64,000 nt of DNA, from contig NZ_NFHZ01000009.1 in NCBI RefSeq assembly GCF_002161555.1, forward strand, positions 1 through 64,000, given 5' to 3'. The translations under genes were made by a program, and so were the position numbers. The notes under the pieces were generated by a model. That model made no database searches. It was not told the DNA's origin and saw nothing but the letters and a program-made list of their open reading frames with translations. Below, piece by piece: positions 1 to 9,496 of the stretch. Position 1 is the first letter of the stretch; each line of letters opens with the position of its first letter. This DNA is from Barnesiella sp. An55. GTDB lineage: Bacteria > Bacteroidota > Bacteroidia > Bacteroidales > Barnesiellaceae.

Positions 1-84
1 TACTTTTTTATGCTGTAAAACATACTTTTTCTCCAACTCCCCCATTTTCACCCTATTATACACCAATATTTTTTTATAAAATTT

Positions 85-118
85 TCGTCCCTGCCTCGTT
101 TCTTCGCGACAGGGACGA
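85..118 (-). terminator. possible terminator hairpin after ald
   Basis: A 9-bp perfect inverted repeat (85-93 with 110-118) lies just downstream of the alanine dehydrogenase gene. On the minus strand it is followed by an A/T-rich stretch rather than a clean T run, so termination activity is uncertain. Nothing else is recognised in bases 1-150. Confidence 0.4.
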
Positions 119-150
119 TAATAGGGGATATAATTAACCTGAGGTTGTGA

Positions 151-1251
151 CTAAATTTTCTCGCAAGGCAACCCGAAGGCTTCGGCTACGGCCGGATAGA
201 CGACTTTCCCATCGACTACATTCAAACCTTTGTATAGGGCTTCGTCTTCGGCACAGGCTTTTTCCCAACCTTTATCGGCCAACTTGATGGCATAGGGAAG
301 GGTGGCATTGGTCAGAGCCAAGGTCGATGTGGCCGAAACGGCTCCCGGAATATTGGCTACGCAATAATGAATGATGCCATTGACTTCATAGACGGGCTCG
401 GAGTGCGTAGTGGGATGCGAGGTCTCGAAGCATCCGCCTTGATCGATAGCGACATCGACCAGAACCGATCCTTTTTCCATCAGGCCCAACATATCGCGGG
501 TAATGAGGTGCGGTGCTTTGGCTCCCGGGATGAGCACGGCTCCGATAACCAAATCGGTCGTGGGAAGCTCGGCGCGTATATTGAACTCAGAGGAGTAGAG
601 TGTCTTGATGTTGGCCGGACGGACTTCGTCGATATAACGCAGGCGCGCCAGCGAGAGGTCGGTAATGGTGACATCGGCTCCCATGCCGGCAGCCACACAA
701 GCGGCAGCATACCCCACGACTCCGGCTCCGATTACCAGCACTTTGGCAGGTTTCACACCGGGTACACCACCCATCAGTTTGCCTTTACCGCCTTGGGGAC
801 GTTCCAGGAAACGGGCTCCTTCTTGTGTAGCCATGCGACCGGCTACCTCGGACATGGGGATGAGCAACGGCAGGCTGTGGTCTTTCAATTCGACCGTTTC
901 ATAGGCCAGGCAGGTGGCTCCGCTGGCCAACATGGCGTCGGTGAGTTTGCGATCTGAAGCAAAATGGAAATAGGTGAACAACAATTGCCCTTTGCGAATG
1001 AGGGGATACTCGGGCTCGATAGGCTCCTTGACCTTGACAATCATTTCGGCCACTGCATATACATCGGCTATCGTGGGCAATATGTGGGCACCTACCCGCT
1101 CGTATTGCTCGTCGGGGAAGCCGCTATTTTCGCCTGCACCTTTCTGCACATACACGGTATGACCTCTCCGTACCAGTTCGTTCACTCCGGCGGGAGTCAT
1201 TCCCACACGATTCTCGTTGTTCTTGATTTCTTTGGGGATTCCTACAATCAT
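151..1251 (-). CDS. ald: alanine dehydrogenase
   Basis: NAD-dependent L-alanine dehydrogenase (366 aa), a cytoplasmic enzyme interconverting alanine with pyruvate and ammonia. The N-terminal domain opens with the family start MIVGIPKEIK and keeps the expected catalytic lysine (K75 in KVKEP) and histidine (H96 in YFHFASD). The Rossmann domain has the NAD-binding GAGVVG loop at residues 175-180. Length is normal for the family. It stands alone on the minus strand. Upstream a TATCTTTC element resembles the phylum -7 box but lacks the last G, so the promoter is not firmly placed. Confidence 0.96.
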   Translation of the reverse strand: MIVGIPKEIKNNENRVGMTPAGVNELVRRGHTVYVQKGAGENSGFPDEQYERVGAHILPTIADVYAVAEMIVKVKEPIEPEYPLIRKGQLLFTYFHFASDRKLTDAMLASGATCLAYETVELKDHSLPLLIPMSEVAGRMATQEGARFLERPQGGKGKLMGGVPGVKPAKVLVIGAGVVGYAAACVAAGMGADVTITDLSLARLRYIDEVRPANIKTLYSSEFNIRAELPTTDLVIGAVLIPGAKAPHLITRDMLGLMEKGSVLVDVAIDQGGCFETSHPTTHSEPVYEVNGIIHYCVANIPGAVSATSTLALTNATLPYAIKLADKGWEKACAEDEALYKGLNVVDGKVVYPAVAEAFGLPCEKI

Positions 1252-1337
1252 AGTTTAAGATTTATTAGATTAGATTAATTCGGTTGAAAGATAAGAAATT
1301 TATTCGTTAAATCCTCATGCCCAAGCCGATTTTTCGA

Positions 1338-1382
1338 CAAAAAAAGACAACAGACACCGGTACATACCGACGCCTGTTGTCT
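1338..1382 (-). terminator. terminator of the ABM-domain gene
   Basis: Stem AGACAACAG/CTGTTGTCT (1345-1353 with 1374-1382) with a second internal stem CGGTA/TACCG. Read on the minus strand it is followed by seven T residues, a typical intrinsic terminator directly after the gene ending at 1414. Confidence 0.8.
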
Positions 1383-1413
1383 GTGAAGTCATTTACCCGA
1401 GGCAGGTCGAGAG

Positions 1414-1689
1414 TCAGAATTCAAATTTCTCTTGTTTCATCTCGGCCATGGCATGCATCTGCCCCACATAGGTAACAAAATGAGGAGTCTGCTCGTGCGT
1501 GTGCAGGGCATCGGCATCTTTCCAGGTTTCGCAAATCATCAACACATCGCTGCGGGTGGCACTCTCGAAGATATCGTAGGCTACACAGCCGGTCTCTTTC
1601 AACGAACATTCGGTCAGTTTTTTAGCAATCTCGAGGAATTGGGCCCGATGAGCCTCATCGACCCTCACAAATACATTCAATCTAATCAT
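1414..1689 (-). CDS. putative quinol monooxygenase (ABM domain)
   Basis: A 91-residue protein of the antibiotic-biosynthesis-monooxygenase family (YgiN-like ferredoxin fold). It shows the typical N-terminal strand MIRLNVFVRV, then the ETGCVAYDIFES and ICETWKDADALHTHEQTPHF blocks. Members are small dimeric enzymes or heme/quinone-handling proteins, and the actual substrate cannot be read from sequence. The open frame runs further upstream, but ATG at 1689 is chosen because the homologous region starts there and a promoter (1726-1756) lies only about 35 nt upstream. The gene is flanked by its own promoter and terminator. Confidence 0.82.
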   Translation of the reverse strand: MIRLNVFVRVDEAHRAQFLEIAKKLTECSLKETGCVAYDIFESATRSDVLMICETWKDADALHTHEQTPHFVTYVGQMHAMAEMKQEKFEF

Positions 1690-1725
1690 CGTTTTTCTGT
1701 TTTTACAAGATTTCTTATCACGGGG

Positions 1726-1756
1726 TAAAAATAGTCTTTTCCTGCTCAATAACAAA
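1726..1756 (-). promoter_or_regulatory. promoter of the ABM-domain gene
   Basis: Minus-strand TTTG (1756-1753), 19-nt spacer, then TATTTTTA (1733-1726), one base from the Bacteroidota -7 consensus TAnnTTTG. Confidence 0.6.
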
Positions 1757-1775
1757 GAAGCCGAGCAATAATACA

Positions 1776-1810
1776 AAAAGAAAAGGTTGTGCCTGTTGCA
1801 GACACAACCT
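1776..1810 (-). terminator. terminator of the DUF3127 gene
   Basis: Stem AGGTTGTG/CACAACCT (1784-1791 with 1803-1810), extended inward by CTG/CAG, followed on the minus strand by TTTTCTTTTT. It sits about 60 nt after the DUF3127 stop codon. Confidence 0.7.
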
Positions 1811-1871
1811 CTCGAACAAAATTTTACGCGTCGTTTCCCCGGATATCGACACCCGGCCCTACGCAGTCCCT

Positions 1872-2255
1872 TTAGAAGGGCAGATCGTCGGTCGAAGAGG
1901 GAGCCAAATCGGGGGCTGCCGAAGCCGGCGGAAACGGAGGTATATCGTTGGGCATAGGCGGCATATCGGGTACAGACTGGGCTGCGGGAGCCACCTTGTC
2001 TATTTTCCAGGCTCTCACGTCGGTGTACCAACGGCCGTTGAACTCGCGGCTTTCGAGATCGAAGCTGACTACTACGTCATCGCCAATGGCTGCCGGATAT
2101 TGATCGACCTTATCGCCAAAAAGATTGAAGCAAACTTTTCGAGGATATTGCTCCTCGGTCTCCAACACATACTCTTGTTTCTTCCACGGGTTACCGGCCT
2201 TGGATACTCCCTCCTGCAACGGCAACACATGAATGATTCTTCCTTTGATTTCCAT
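1872..2255 (-). CDS. DUF3127 (OB-fold-like) protein
   Basis: A 127-residue protein of the Bacteroidota family DUF3127. The start MEIKGRIIHVLPLQEG and the block YPRKVCFNLFGDK are characteristic. The family is thought to adopt an OB fold, and the C-terminus is a proline-rich tail ending in acidic-hydrophobic DDLPF, a layout also seen in single-stranded DNA-binding proteins (inference, not proof of DNA binding). A longer in-frame start at 2327 is rejected because a TATATTTG -7 box lies at 2283-2290, inside that extension. Confidence 0.85.
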   Translation of the reverse strand: MEIKGRIIHVLPLQEGVSKAGNPWKKQEYVLETEEQYPRKVCFNLFGDKVDQYPAAIGDDVVVSFDLESREFNGRWYTDVRAWKIDKVAPAAQSVPDMPPMPNDIPPFPPASAAPDLAPSSTDDLPF

Positions 2256-2282
2256 ACTGAATTTTACAAAATTATTTGGCAA

Positions 2283-2290
2283 CAAATATA
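2283..2290 (-). promoter_or_regulatory. -7 box of the DUF3127 gene
   Basis: Perfect TAnnTTTG match (TATATTTG) on the minus strand, about 28 nt before the chosen ATG. No good -33 element is seen at the usual distance. Confidence 0.5.
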
Positions 2291-2441
2291 ACAAAAGCAA
2301 TCGGACCTCGGGGTCAAACTTTTTCATTTTTTATCTGTTATTCTGCAAAATGCTATTATGCCTGCACTTAGCAAAAGGAGATTTTAACTAAAGGCTTAAT
2401 TTTATAACAAAGCTCTTTCCTCGTATTCGGAAAAATCGCAT

Positions 2442-2449
2442 TATCTTTG
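2442..2449 (+). promoter_or_regulatory. -7 box of the rsfS-ftsH unit
   Basis: TATCTTTG, an exact TAnnTTTG match, about 27 nt before the rsfS ATG. It overlaps a possible upstream TTG start codon at 2447 and therefore argues against that start. Confidence 0.6.
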
Positions 2450-2476
2450 CAAAATGAGAATATATACATTAAACAA

Positions 2477-2833
2477 ATGAAAGAAAAGCAATTAATCGAC
2501 ACTATCATAGAAGGTATTCAAGAAAAAAAAGGAAAGAAGATCACCACTGTAGATTTATCGGATATAGAATCGGCCGCCGCCTCGTACTTTGTGATATGCG
2601 AAGGGCAATCGACCACCCAGGTGGCCGCCGTTGCCGACAGCATAAGAGAGTATGTACAACAACATACCGGCATAAAACCTTTTGGATATGACGGATACCA
2701 AAACAGCCAATGGATCATTATCGACTATGGCAGCATACTGGCACACGTTTTCCTGCCCGAATACCGGGACTACTACAAACTTGAGCAACTGTGGAATGAT
2801 GCCAAATTGACAGAAATTCCCGATGTGGAATAA
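2477..2833 (+). CDS. rsfS: ribosome silencing factor RsfS
   Basis: A 118-residue RsfS/Iojap (DUF143) protein. The family binds uL14 on the large ribosomal subunit and blocks subunit joining under low nutrient supply. The sequence shows the conserved blocks KKITTVDLSDIESAAASYFV, the GQSTTQVAAVADSI helix and the C-terminal DYGSILAHVFLPEYRDYYKLEQLW motif. The in-frame TTG at 2447 lies inside the -7 promoter box, so ATG at 2477 is used. It is followed after 37 nt by ftsH in the same direction, probably co-transcribed. Confidence 0.95.
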   Translation: MKEKQLIDTIIEGIQEKKGKKITTVDLSDIESAAASYFVICEGQSTTQVAAVADSIREYVQQHTGIKPFGYDGYQNSQWIIIDYGSILAHVFLPEYRDYYKLEQLWNDAKLTEIPDVE

Positions 2834-2870
2834 TTTTTGATACACTCTTTGCACATTATATAATTGAAAT

Positions 2871-4946
2871 ATGGGAAACAACAACATGTCTCCATTAGGT
2901 CCTAAAAAGAAACGGATTCGGTTCAATCTCTATTGGATGTATGCGATTATCGCTCTGCTCCTTTTTGGGTTGTACTATGCCAATGATCCTTCGATGAAAA
3001 AAGAGGTGAACTGGTCGGAGTTTGAAAAAATAGCCAAGGAGGGCGGCATGACCAGTGTCACGGTTCACGCCAAGAAAGACTATGTCGAGGCTCAGCTCAA
3101 CGACAGTACGGCCAAGGCGGTTTTCAAGACCGACAATATCACCGGCAAGCCCATCATATCGACCAACATACCGTCGGGCGACAGTTTTGCCACTACCCTC
3201 GAAGGGTGGAAAAAAGACAACGGCTTCAAAGCCGAAGTCAACTACGAAAACAGCAGCGACTTGACCAACATCCTGTGGACGTTTGGCCCCATCGTATTCT
3301 TTATCATATTCTGGATTTATCTGGCTCGCCGAATGACCAACCAAGGCGGTGGTGGCGGCGGTGGCGTATTCAATGTGGGCAAGGCCAAAGCGCAGCTCTT
3401 CGATAAAGACGGTGCGGTAAAGGTAACCTTCGACGACGTGGCCGGGCTGTCGGAAGCCAAACAGGAGGTCGAGGAGATTGTAGAGTTCTTGAAACACCCG
3501 AGCCGATATACCGACCTGGGTGGCAAGATACCCAAGGGTGCGCTGCTGGTAGGCCCCCCGGGAACGGGTAAAACCTTGCTGGCCAAAGCCGTAGCCGGCG
3601 AAGCCAACGTACCGTTCTTCTCGCTGTCGGGTTCCGACTTTGTCGAGATGTTCGTAGGCGTGGGAGCTTCGCGTGTGCGCGACCTCTTCCGCCAGGCCAA
3701 GGAGAAAGCCCCCTGTATTGTCTTCATCGACGAAATCGATGCCGTGGGCCGGGCCCGTGGGAAAAACCCCAACATGGGTTCCAACGACGAACGCGAGAAT
3801 ACCCTGAACCAACTGCTCACCGAGATGGACGGGTTCGGATCGAACAGCGGCGTGATCATTCTGGCTGCCACCAACCGGGCCGACATTTTGGACAAAGCTC
3901 TGTTGCGGGCCGGACGTTTCGACCGCCAAATCTATGTCGAGCTGCCCGAGCTGAACGACCGTAAGGCCATATTCAAGGTACACCTGCGCAACGTGAAGAT
4001 AGACGACTCGGTCGATGTCGATTTGCTGGCACGCCAAACCCCGGGCTTCTCGGGTGCCGATATCGCCAACGTGTGCAACGAAGCCGCCCTTATCGCAGCC
4101 CGCAAGAACAAGAAGAGCGTACAGCGCCAAGACTTCATGGATGCTGTCGATCGCATCGTAGGTGGTCTCGAGAAACGTTCCAAGATTACTACTCAGGAGG
4201 AGAAACGCTCCATTGCCATACACGAAGCCGGGCATGCCTCGATCAGTTGGTTGCTGCAATATGCCAACCCGCTTATCAAGGTAACCATCGTGCCGCGTGG
4301 GCGAGCCTTGGGTGCCGCCTGGTATCTGCCCGAAGAGCGGCAAATCACCACCCGCGAGCAGATGCTCGACGAGATGTGTGCCACCTTGGGTGGACGAGCC
4401 GCCGAAGAGGTATTCCTCGGGCGCATCTCGACCGGTGCCTCGAACGACTTGGAACGTGTCACCAAACAAGCCTACGCCATGGTCGTCTATTTTGGCATGA
4501 GCGAGCAGCTACCCAACCTCTCCTACTACGACTCCACGGGACAGGAATATGGTTTCACCAAACCATATAGTGAAGATACGGCCAAACTCATCGACAAGGA
4601 GGTGAGCCGAATCGTAAACGAACAGTACGAACGCGCCAAATCGATTCTGCGCGAAAACGCCGAGAAACATGCCAAACTGGCCGAGGTCCTGATTACTCGC
4701 GAAGTAATCTTTGCCGAAGACGTGGAGCAGATTTTCGGGAAACGCCCGTGGATATCGCGTACCGAAGAGATTCTGCAAGACGAAGAAGAGGCCAAGAAAG
4801 AAGAAGAGGCCGCCAAGGCCGAAGGCAAACAGGAAGGCTCGACCGGCGAAAAGCCGCAAGAAAAGGCCGACCACACAGCTACCACACAAGAGCCGGATCA
4901 AGAAAAGAAGGAGCCGAAAAAAGGCACCTCCGAGGCTGGACAATAG
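2871..4946 (+). CDS. ftsH: ATP-dependent zinc metalloprotease FtsH
   Basis: Membrane-anchored AAA+ protease (691 aa) that degrades damaged membrane proteins and regulatory proteins. Two transmembrane segments (about residues 22-39 and 130-150) flank a periplasmic region and are followed by a glycine-rich linker. The AAA domain has Walker A GPPGTGKT at 228-235, Walker [12 protein letters not shown] and the pore/SRH region [20 protein letters not shown]. The zinc-protease domain has HEAGH at 451-455. The C-terminal 55 residues are a Lys/Glu-rich low-complexity tail, longer than in E. coli FtsH but common in this phylum. A strong terminator follows. Confidence 0.98.
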   Translation: MGNNNMSPLGPKKKRIRFNLYWMYAIIALLLFGLYYANDPSMKKEVNWSEFEKIAKEGGMTSVTVHAKKDYVEAQLNDSTAKAVFKTDNITGKPIISTNIPSGDSFATTLEGWKKDNGFKAEVNYENSSDLTNILWTFGPIVFFIIFWIYLARRMTNQGGGGGGGVFNVGKAKAQLFDKDGAVKVTFDDVAGLSEAKQEVEEIVEFLKHPSRYTDLGGKIPKGALLVGPPGTGKTLLAKAVAGEANVPFFSLSGSDFVEMFVGVGASRVRDLFRQAKEKAPCIVFIDEIDAVGRARGKNPNMGSNDERENTLNQLLTEMDGFGSNSGVIILAATNRADILDKALLRAGRFDRQIYVELPELNDRKAIFKVHLRNVKIDDSVDVDLLARQTPGFSGADIANVCNEAALIAARKNKKSVQRQDFMDAVDRIVGGLEKRSKITTQEEKRSIAIHEAGHASISWLLQYANPLIKVTIVPRGRALGAAWYLPEERQITTREQMLDEMCATLGGRAAEEVFLGRISTGASNDLERVTKQAYAMVVYFGMSEQLPNLSYYDSTGQEYGFTKPYSEDTAKLIDKEVSRIVNEQYERAKSILRENAEKHAKLAEVLITREVIFAEDVEQIFGKRPWISRTEEILQDEEEAKKEEEAAKAEGKQEGSTGEKPQEKADHTATTQEPDQEKKEPKKGTSEAGQ

Positions 4947-4981
4947 TTCATGTCCACTGGCTCAATGCAATAGCCCCATTC

Positions 4982-5018
4982 AAGAGATACCGTTCTTTGC
5001 AACGGTATCTCTTTTTTT
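4982..5018 (+). terminator. terminator after ftsH
   Basis: Perfect 13-bp stem (4982-4994 with 5001-5013), 6-nt loop, then a run of T. It separates ftsH from cdsA. Confidence 0.92.
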
Positions 5019-5073
5019 ATGAAGTCCGGCAAAAAAGAGGACCGAAGAAGGACCGTCTTTAGGTGATAATAAC

Positions 5074-5081
5074 TATATTTG
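5074..5081 (+). promoter_or_regulatory. -7 box upstream of cdsA
   Basis: TATATTTG exactly matches TAnnTTTG. It would give a leader of about 155 nt before cdsA. The -33 element is not clear. No known riboswitch fold was recognised in the leader. Confidence 0.45.
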
Positions 5082-5244
5082 TAGGTCATATAAGGCGACT
5101 GTCATAGTTCAATTGAGTTCCACCGGATTCTCATGAACCAGAACTTTCACCTTACATATATATAAGAGAGACAAGCAAGAGATTGAGCCTGGCTCTTTAC
5201 ATTGCCTCTCACTTGTATTAATTATTCATCAAAAATAAGAGACC

Positions 5245-6090
5245 GTGAAAAATCTACTGACCCGAACCTTTACCGGTATTTTATTCATCGCGATCGTCAC
5301 GGCAGCAGTCCTGACAGGCGCCTATGCCTTTTTATGTGTATTTGGTATCATTGCCCTGTTGGGGTATGTCGAGTTTCTCAACCTCACCCGATTCGGACGA
5401 CCTTTCGACCAATTACTATTTGTCATCGACCTGGCAGGAGCCTGCGCTCTCTTCCTCTCGACCTTCACCTTTTCGGGACAATTCCCCGAGTCACTGCACA
5501 AAGCCTCGATACTCACCTACCTGATTTATCTGATTGCCCGCCCCATCATCCAACTCTATATCTCGCCCGAGAAATCGCCCATCGCCAGTTGGGCCTACAG
5601 CATACTGGGGCACATCTACATCGTACTGCCCCTCGCATTGCTGGGCGTGTGGGGATACAACACCGAGTACCAATTGCTATACGGGCACCCCGAATACATA
5701 CTGATGGCTCTCTTTGCCTTCATCTGGATCAACGACACCGGTGCCTATGTCGTAGGCAGTACTCTGGGACGCCACCGGCTCTTCGAGCGCATCTCGCCAA
5801 AAAAATCGTGGGAGGGATTCTTCGGCGGTCTGCTCTTCTGTATCATCCTCGGCCTGTGCCTCAACTACATCATACCCGGCATGCTCACCACTATACAATG
5901 GGTTGTCATGGGCGTGCTCACCTCGGTATTCTCGACCTGGGGTGACCTGTGCGAATCGCTGCTCAAGCGCACCGCCGGAGCCAAGGACTCGGGCAAACTG
6001 CTCCCCGGCCACGGTGGTATCCTCGACCGGTTCGACAGCGAGCTGCTGGCCTCACCCATCATATACATCTTCTTGACATTCGTTTTATAA
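5245..6090 (+). CDS. cdsA: phosphatidate cytidylyltransferase
   Basis: Integral membrane CDP-diglyceride synthetase (281 aa) that makes CDP-diacylglycerol from phosphatidate and CTP, the entry point to phospholipid synthesis. Several hydrophobic helices cover most of the protein, and the CdsA signature region near the C-terminus (SWEGFFGG, GDLCESLLKRTAGAKDSG, LPGHGGILDRFDS) is intact. The start is GTG at 5245; no ATG fits better. It has its own upstream -7 box and a terminator separates it from ftsH. Confidence 0.95.
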   Translation: MKNLLTRTFTGILFIAIVTAAVLTGAYAFLCVFGIIALLGYVEFLNLTRFGRPFDQLLFVIDLAGACALFLSTFTFSGQFPESLHKASILTYLIYLIARPIIQLYISPEKSPIASWAYSILGHIYIVLPLALLGVWGYNTEYQLLYGHPEYILMALFAFIWINDTGAYVVGSTLGRHRLFERISPKKSWEGFFGGLLFCIILGLCLNYIIPGMLTTIQWVVMGVLTSVFSTWGDLCESLLKRTAGAKDSGKLLPGHGGILDRFDSELLASPIIYIFLTFVL

Positions 6091-6099
6091 TACAGATAC

Positions 6100-6130
6100 T
6101 TGCACCGATATCTTTTTTACACTAATTTTG
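6100..6130 (+). promoter_or_regulatory. promoter of purM
   Basis: TTG at 6100-6102, 20-nt spacer, TAATTTTG at 6123-6130: a near-ideal Bacteroidota promoter. The expected start site gives a leader of about 16 nt. Confidence 0.75.
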
Positions 6131-6152
6131 TAATCGACAATTACACACACCT

Positions 6153-7322
6153 ATGAGCGACCAACGTTACAACCTGCGCGGCGTATCGGCTTCGAAAGAA
6201 GATGTGCACAACGCAATCAAGAATATAGACAAGGGTATCTTTCCCAAGGCTTTCTGCAAAATCATCCCCGACATACTGGGAGGCGACCCCGAGTACTGCA
6301 ACATCATGCATGCCGACGGGGCCGGCACCAAATCGTCGCTCGCCTACATGTATTGGCGTGAAACCGGCGATCTGAGCGTGTGGCGAGGCATTGCCCAAGA
6401 CGCCCTCATCATGAACATCGACGACCTGCTCTGTGTAGGAGCCACCGACAACATACTCGTCTCATCGACCATCGGGCGCAACAAGCTGCTGGTTCCCGGC
6501 GAAGTCATCTCGGCCATCATCAACGGCACCGAAGAGCTGCTTGCCGAGCTGCGCAGCCTGGGTGTAAATGCCTACAGTACCGGTGGCGAAACCGCCGATG
6601 TGGGCGATCTGGTGAGAACCATCATTGTCGATAGTACCGTGACTTGCCGCATGAAACGGAAAGATGTGGTATCGAACGAACACATACGTCCCGGCGATGT
6701 TATCGTAGGTCTATCGTCCTACGGCAAAGCCTCTTACGAGAAAGAGTACAACGGCGGTATGGGCAGCAACGGGCTCACCTCGGCCCGCCACGATGTCTTT
6801 GCCAAATACCTGGCCGAAAAATACCCCGAGAGCTACGACAACGCCGTGCCCGAAGAGTTGGTTTACTCGGGCAAACTGAAACTCACCGACCAGATAGCCG
6901 AGCTGGGTATCGACGCCGGCAAGCTGGTACTCTCACCCACCCGCACCTACGCCCCCGTCATCAAAAAGCTGCTCGACGAGATGCGTCCGCGCGTACACGG
7001 CATGGTACACTGCTCGGGTGGAGCCCAAACCAAAGTAATGCACTTTGTCGAGAACATGCGGGTTATCAAGAACAACCTCTTCCCCGTGCCCCCCTTGTTC
7101 AGTATCATCCAAGAGCAATCGGGTACCGACTGGCACGAGATGTATAAAGTATTCAACATGGGTCACCGCATGGAGATCTATGTCGATGCCGAAGATGCAC
7201 AGCGCGTGATCGACATCAGCCGGTCGTTCGACATCGACGCCCGCATTATTGGATACACCCAGGCAGCCGATCACAACGAATTAATTATCGAATCGGACAA
7301 AGGCCGGTTTGAATACAAATAA
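6153..7322 (+). CDS. purM: phosphoribosylformylglycinamidine cyclo-ligase (AIR synthase)
   Basis: AIR synthase of purine biosynthesis (389 aa), converting FGAM to aminoimidazole ribotide with ATP. The glycine-rich block HADGAGTKSSLAY, the metal/nucleotide region NIDDLLCVGATDN, STGGETADVGDLV and the C-terminal MVHCSGGAQTKVMHF are typical of the PurM superfamily. It is somewhat longer than the E. coli enzyme (about 345 aa), as is usual for this Bacteroidota form. It has a good promoter of its own and is followed by udk after 30 nt. Confidence 0.9.
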   Translation: MSDQRYNLRGVSASKEDVHNAIKNIDKGIFPKAFCKIIPDILGGDPEYCNIMHADGAGTKSSLAYMYWRETGDLSVWRGIAQDALIMNIDDLLCVGATDNILVSSTIGRNKLLVPGEVISAIINGTEELLAELRSLGVNAYSTGGETADVGDLVRTIIVDSTVTCRMKRKDVVSNEHIRPGDVIVGLSSYGKASYEKEYNGGMGSNGLTSARHDVFAKYLAEKYPESYDNAVPEELVYSGKLKLTDQIAELGIDAGKLVLSPTRTYAPVIKKLLDEMRPRVHGMVHCSGGAQTKVMHFVENMRVIKNNLFPVPPLFSIIQEQSGTDWHEMYKVFNMGHRMEIYVDAEDAQRVIDISRSFDIDARIIGYTQAADHNELIIESDKGRFEYK

Positions 7323-7352
7323 AAATCGTTTCACCCTTCAAACCAAACCATT

Positions 7353-7964
7353 ATGTTGATCATAGGAATAGCCGGTGGAACCGGGTCGGGCAAAACCACC
7401 GTCGTAAGAAAAATCATCGAAAGCCTGCCTCCCGGGCAAACAGCCGTTATTCCGCAAGACTCCTATTACTGGGATAGCAGCGACGTACCGGTAGAGGAAC
7501 GCCAGAATATCAACTTCGACGAGCCGGCCGCCATCGACTTCGACCTGTTGGTCAACCACCTCAAGGAGCTGAAGGCAGGCCGTCCCATCCAACAACCCAT
7601 CTACTCGTTTCTCACCTGTACCCGGTCGAAAGAGACGATTACCGTCGAGCCACGCGATATCATCATCGTCGAGGGTATCCTCATCCTCTGCAACGAAGAG
7701 CTGCGCAACATGATGGATATGAAAGTCTTTGTCGATGCCGATGCCGACGATCGCCTCATACGGGTAATCAACCGCGACATCATCGAGCGGGGACGCACCG
7801 TCGAGATGGTCATCGATCGCTACCAGCGAGTACTCAAACCCATGCACCTGCAACACATCGAGCCCACCAAACGCTATGCCGACATCATCATCCCGCAAGG
7901 CGGCCACAACACGGTGGCTATCGAGATTATGACCAACTTCATCTCTCACAAGCTCAACGGGTAA
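7353..7964 (+). CDS. udk: uridine kinase
   Basis: Uridine/cytidine kinase (203 aa) of pyrimidine salvage, phosphorylating uridine and cytidine to UMP/CMP. Walker A GGTGSGKTT is at the N-terminus, followed by QDSYYWDSSDVP, the substrate region NFDEPAAIDFDLL and IIVEGILIL. It lies between purM and the transglycosylase gene (gap only 4 nt), suggesting one nucleotide-metabolism/cell-wall transcript. Confidence 0.95.
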   Translation: MLIIGIAGGTGSGKTTVVRKIIESLPPGQTAVIPQDSYYWDSSDVPVEERQNINFDEPAAIDFDLLVNHLKELKAGRPIQQPIYSFLTCTRSKETITVEPRDIIIVEGILILCNEELRNMMDMKVFVDADADDRLIRVINRDIIERGRTVEMVIDRYQRVLKPMHLQHIEPTKRYADIIIPQGGHNTVAIEIMTNFISHKLNG

Positions 7965-7968
7965 GCCT

Positions 7969-9363
7969 ATGTCGAGGACCCTATCCCGCTGGATATACAC
8001 GCTTCTTGCCCTCTGCCTGGTCACAGCCTGCGGCGGGAAAAAGCAGCACACCTCAGAAGATGTGCCCAACGACTTCGACTCCATTTGTGAACGGGGCGAA
8101 CTGCGGGTCCTCACACTTTACAGCTCGACCTCCTACTTCCTCTACCGGGGCGAGGAGATGGGTTATGAATATGAACACATCAAACAATTTGCCGACCACT
8201 ACGGGCTGAAAACCACCGTCATCGTGGCCGACAACATCAAGCACCTCACCGAGATGCTGCAACGGGGCGAAGGCGATATCATCGCCTACGAGATGCCCAT
8301 CATTGGCGATGCCAAAGACGAATGGATCTATTGCGGCGCCGAAAACATCACCCACCAGGTGCTCATCCAACCCCGCAAGCCCAAGAGCGAGATGATCAAC
8401 GACGTGGTCGATCTCATCGGGAAAGACGTCTATGTCGAAGCCGGGTCGAAATATGAGGAGCGCATCAACAACCTCAACAACGAGTTGGGCGGCGGCATAC
8501 ACATACACCACATCAACAAAGACACGGTGGTGACCGAAGAACTCATCGAGATGGTATCGACCGGCGAGATTCCCTATACCCTGGCCGACAACAACCTGGC
8601 CCAGTTGAACCGCACCTACTACAACAACATCGACATACACCTGCAGGTGAGTTTTCCCCAACGGGCATCGTGGGCCGTGCGCAAGAGCTCGCCGGCCCTG
8701 GCTCAAGCCATTGACCAATGGGTCAAGGAGAACCAAAAGTCCGACTCCTACCGCAGCATCTCACGCCGTTATTTCGAGTTGAGCAAATCGTTTCCTACCT
8801 CGGCCGTGCTGTCGGTATCGAAGGGTCAGATATCAATCTATGACCACCTGTTCAAGAAATACGCCCGTGAAATCGATTGGGATTGGCGCATCCTCGCCGC
8901 CCAAGCCTATAACGAGTCGCACTTCGACACGCTGGCCGTATCGTGGGCTGGAGCCCGGGGACTCATGCAACTGATGCCCCGCACAGCCCAAGCCTTCGGG
9001 GTGTCGCCCCAAGAGATTACCAATCCCGAGAAGAACCTGAGTGCAGCGGTCAAAAGCATCCAATCGCTCAACAAGAGCCTTGCAGCCATACAAGACAAAA
9101 ACGAACGGCTCAAGTTCATCCTGGCCGCCTACAACGCCGGGCTGGGACACGTGCTCGATGCCATGGCCTTGGCCGAAAAGTATGGGAAGAATCCCTATGT
9201 GTGGGACGACAACGTGAGCGAATTCATCCTGCTCAAGAGCAACCCCGAATATTTCAACGACGAAGTGTGCAAATTCGGCTATTTCAGAGGACGTCAAACC
9301 GTAGCCTATGTACACGAAGTGTTACGATATTACAAAATATACCGAGAAAAAATACCTTTATAA
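7969..9363 (+). CDS. MltF-like membrane-bound lytic transglycosylase
   Basis: A 464-residue lipoprotein with the two-domain layout of MltF. The signal peptide ends in a lipobox (LVTAC). An extracellular solute-binding (family 3) domain follows, about residues 45-265, and then a transglycosylase SLT domain from about 285. The catalytic glutamate is E316 in AAQAYNESHFD, followed by SWAGARGLMQLMPRTAQAFG and AAYNAGLGHV. Such enzymes cleave peptidoglycan glycan strands to 1,6-anhydro products. It starts 4 nt after udk and is probably the last gene of that transcript. Confidence 0.92.
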   Translation: MSRTLSRWIYTLLALCLVTACGGKKQHTSEDVPNDFDSICERGELRVLTLYSSTSYFLYRGEEMGYEYEHIKQFADHYGLKTTVIVADNIKHLTEMLQRGEGDIIAYEMPIIGDAKDEWIYCGAENITHQVLIQPRKPKSEMINDVVDLIGKDVYVEAGSKYEERINNLNNELGGGIHIHHINKDTVVTEELIEMVSTGEIPYTLADNNLAQLNRTYYNNIDIHLQVSFPQRASWAVRKSSPALAQAIDQWVKENQKSDSYRSISRRYFELSKSFPTSAVLSVSKGQISIYDHLFKKYAREIDWDWRILAAQAYNESHFDTLAVSWAGARGLMQLMPRTAQAFGVSPQEITNPEKNLSAAVKSIQSLNKSLAAIQDKNERLKFILAAYNAGLGHVLDAMALAEKYGKNPYVWDDNVSEFILLKSNPEYFNDEVCKFGYFRGRQTVAYVHEVLRYYKIYREKIPL

Positions 9364-9386
9364 AAACTATTTTCTCCAAAAATTTT

Positions 9387-9394
9387 TATCTTTG
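9387..9394 (+). promoter_or_regulatory. -7 box of the DUF3332 gene
   Basis: TATCTTTG matches TAnnTTTG and implies a leader of about 95 nt. The -33 region is poor. Confidence 0.45.
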
Positions 9395-9496
9395 TATAGA
9401 TGAATTGCTGCACGGCCTCTCTTCGAGTGCCATGCATTTCTCTTCACACACTGAATTTTGTACATTACATAATTTTCTAACTAAAAATTTAAAACG

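Noticed and set aside
2447-2476. TTG start of rsfS ten codons upstream
   Set aside because: The TTG is part of the -7 promoter box, so it would not be in the message.
2895-4469. 524-codon open frame on the minus strand
   Set aside because: It is the mirror of ftsH; the plus strand encodes a complete, motif-rich FtsH and the minus frame has no recognisable domain. Long antisense frames are common here because of the codon bias.
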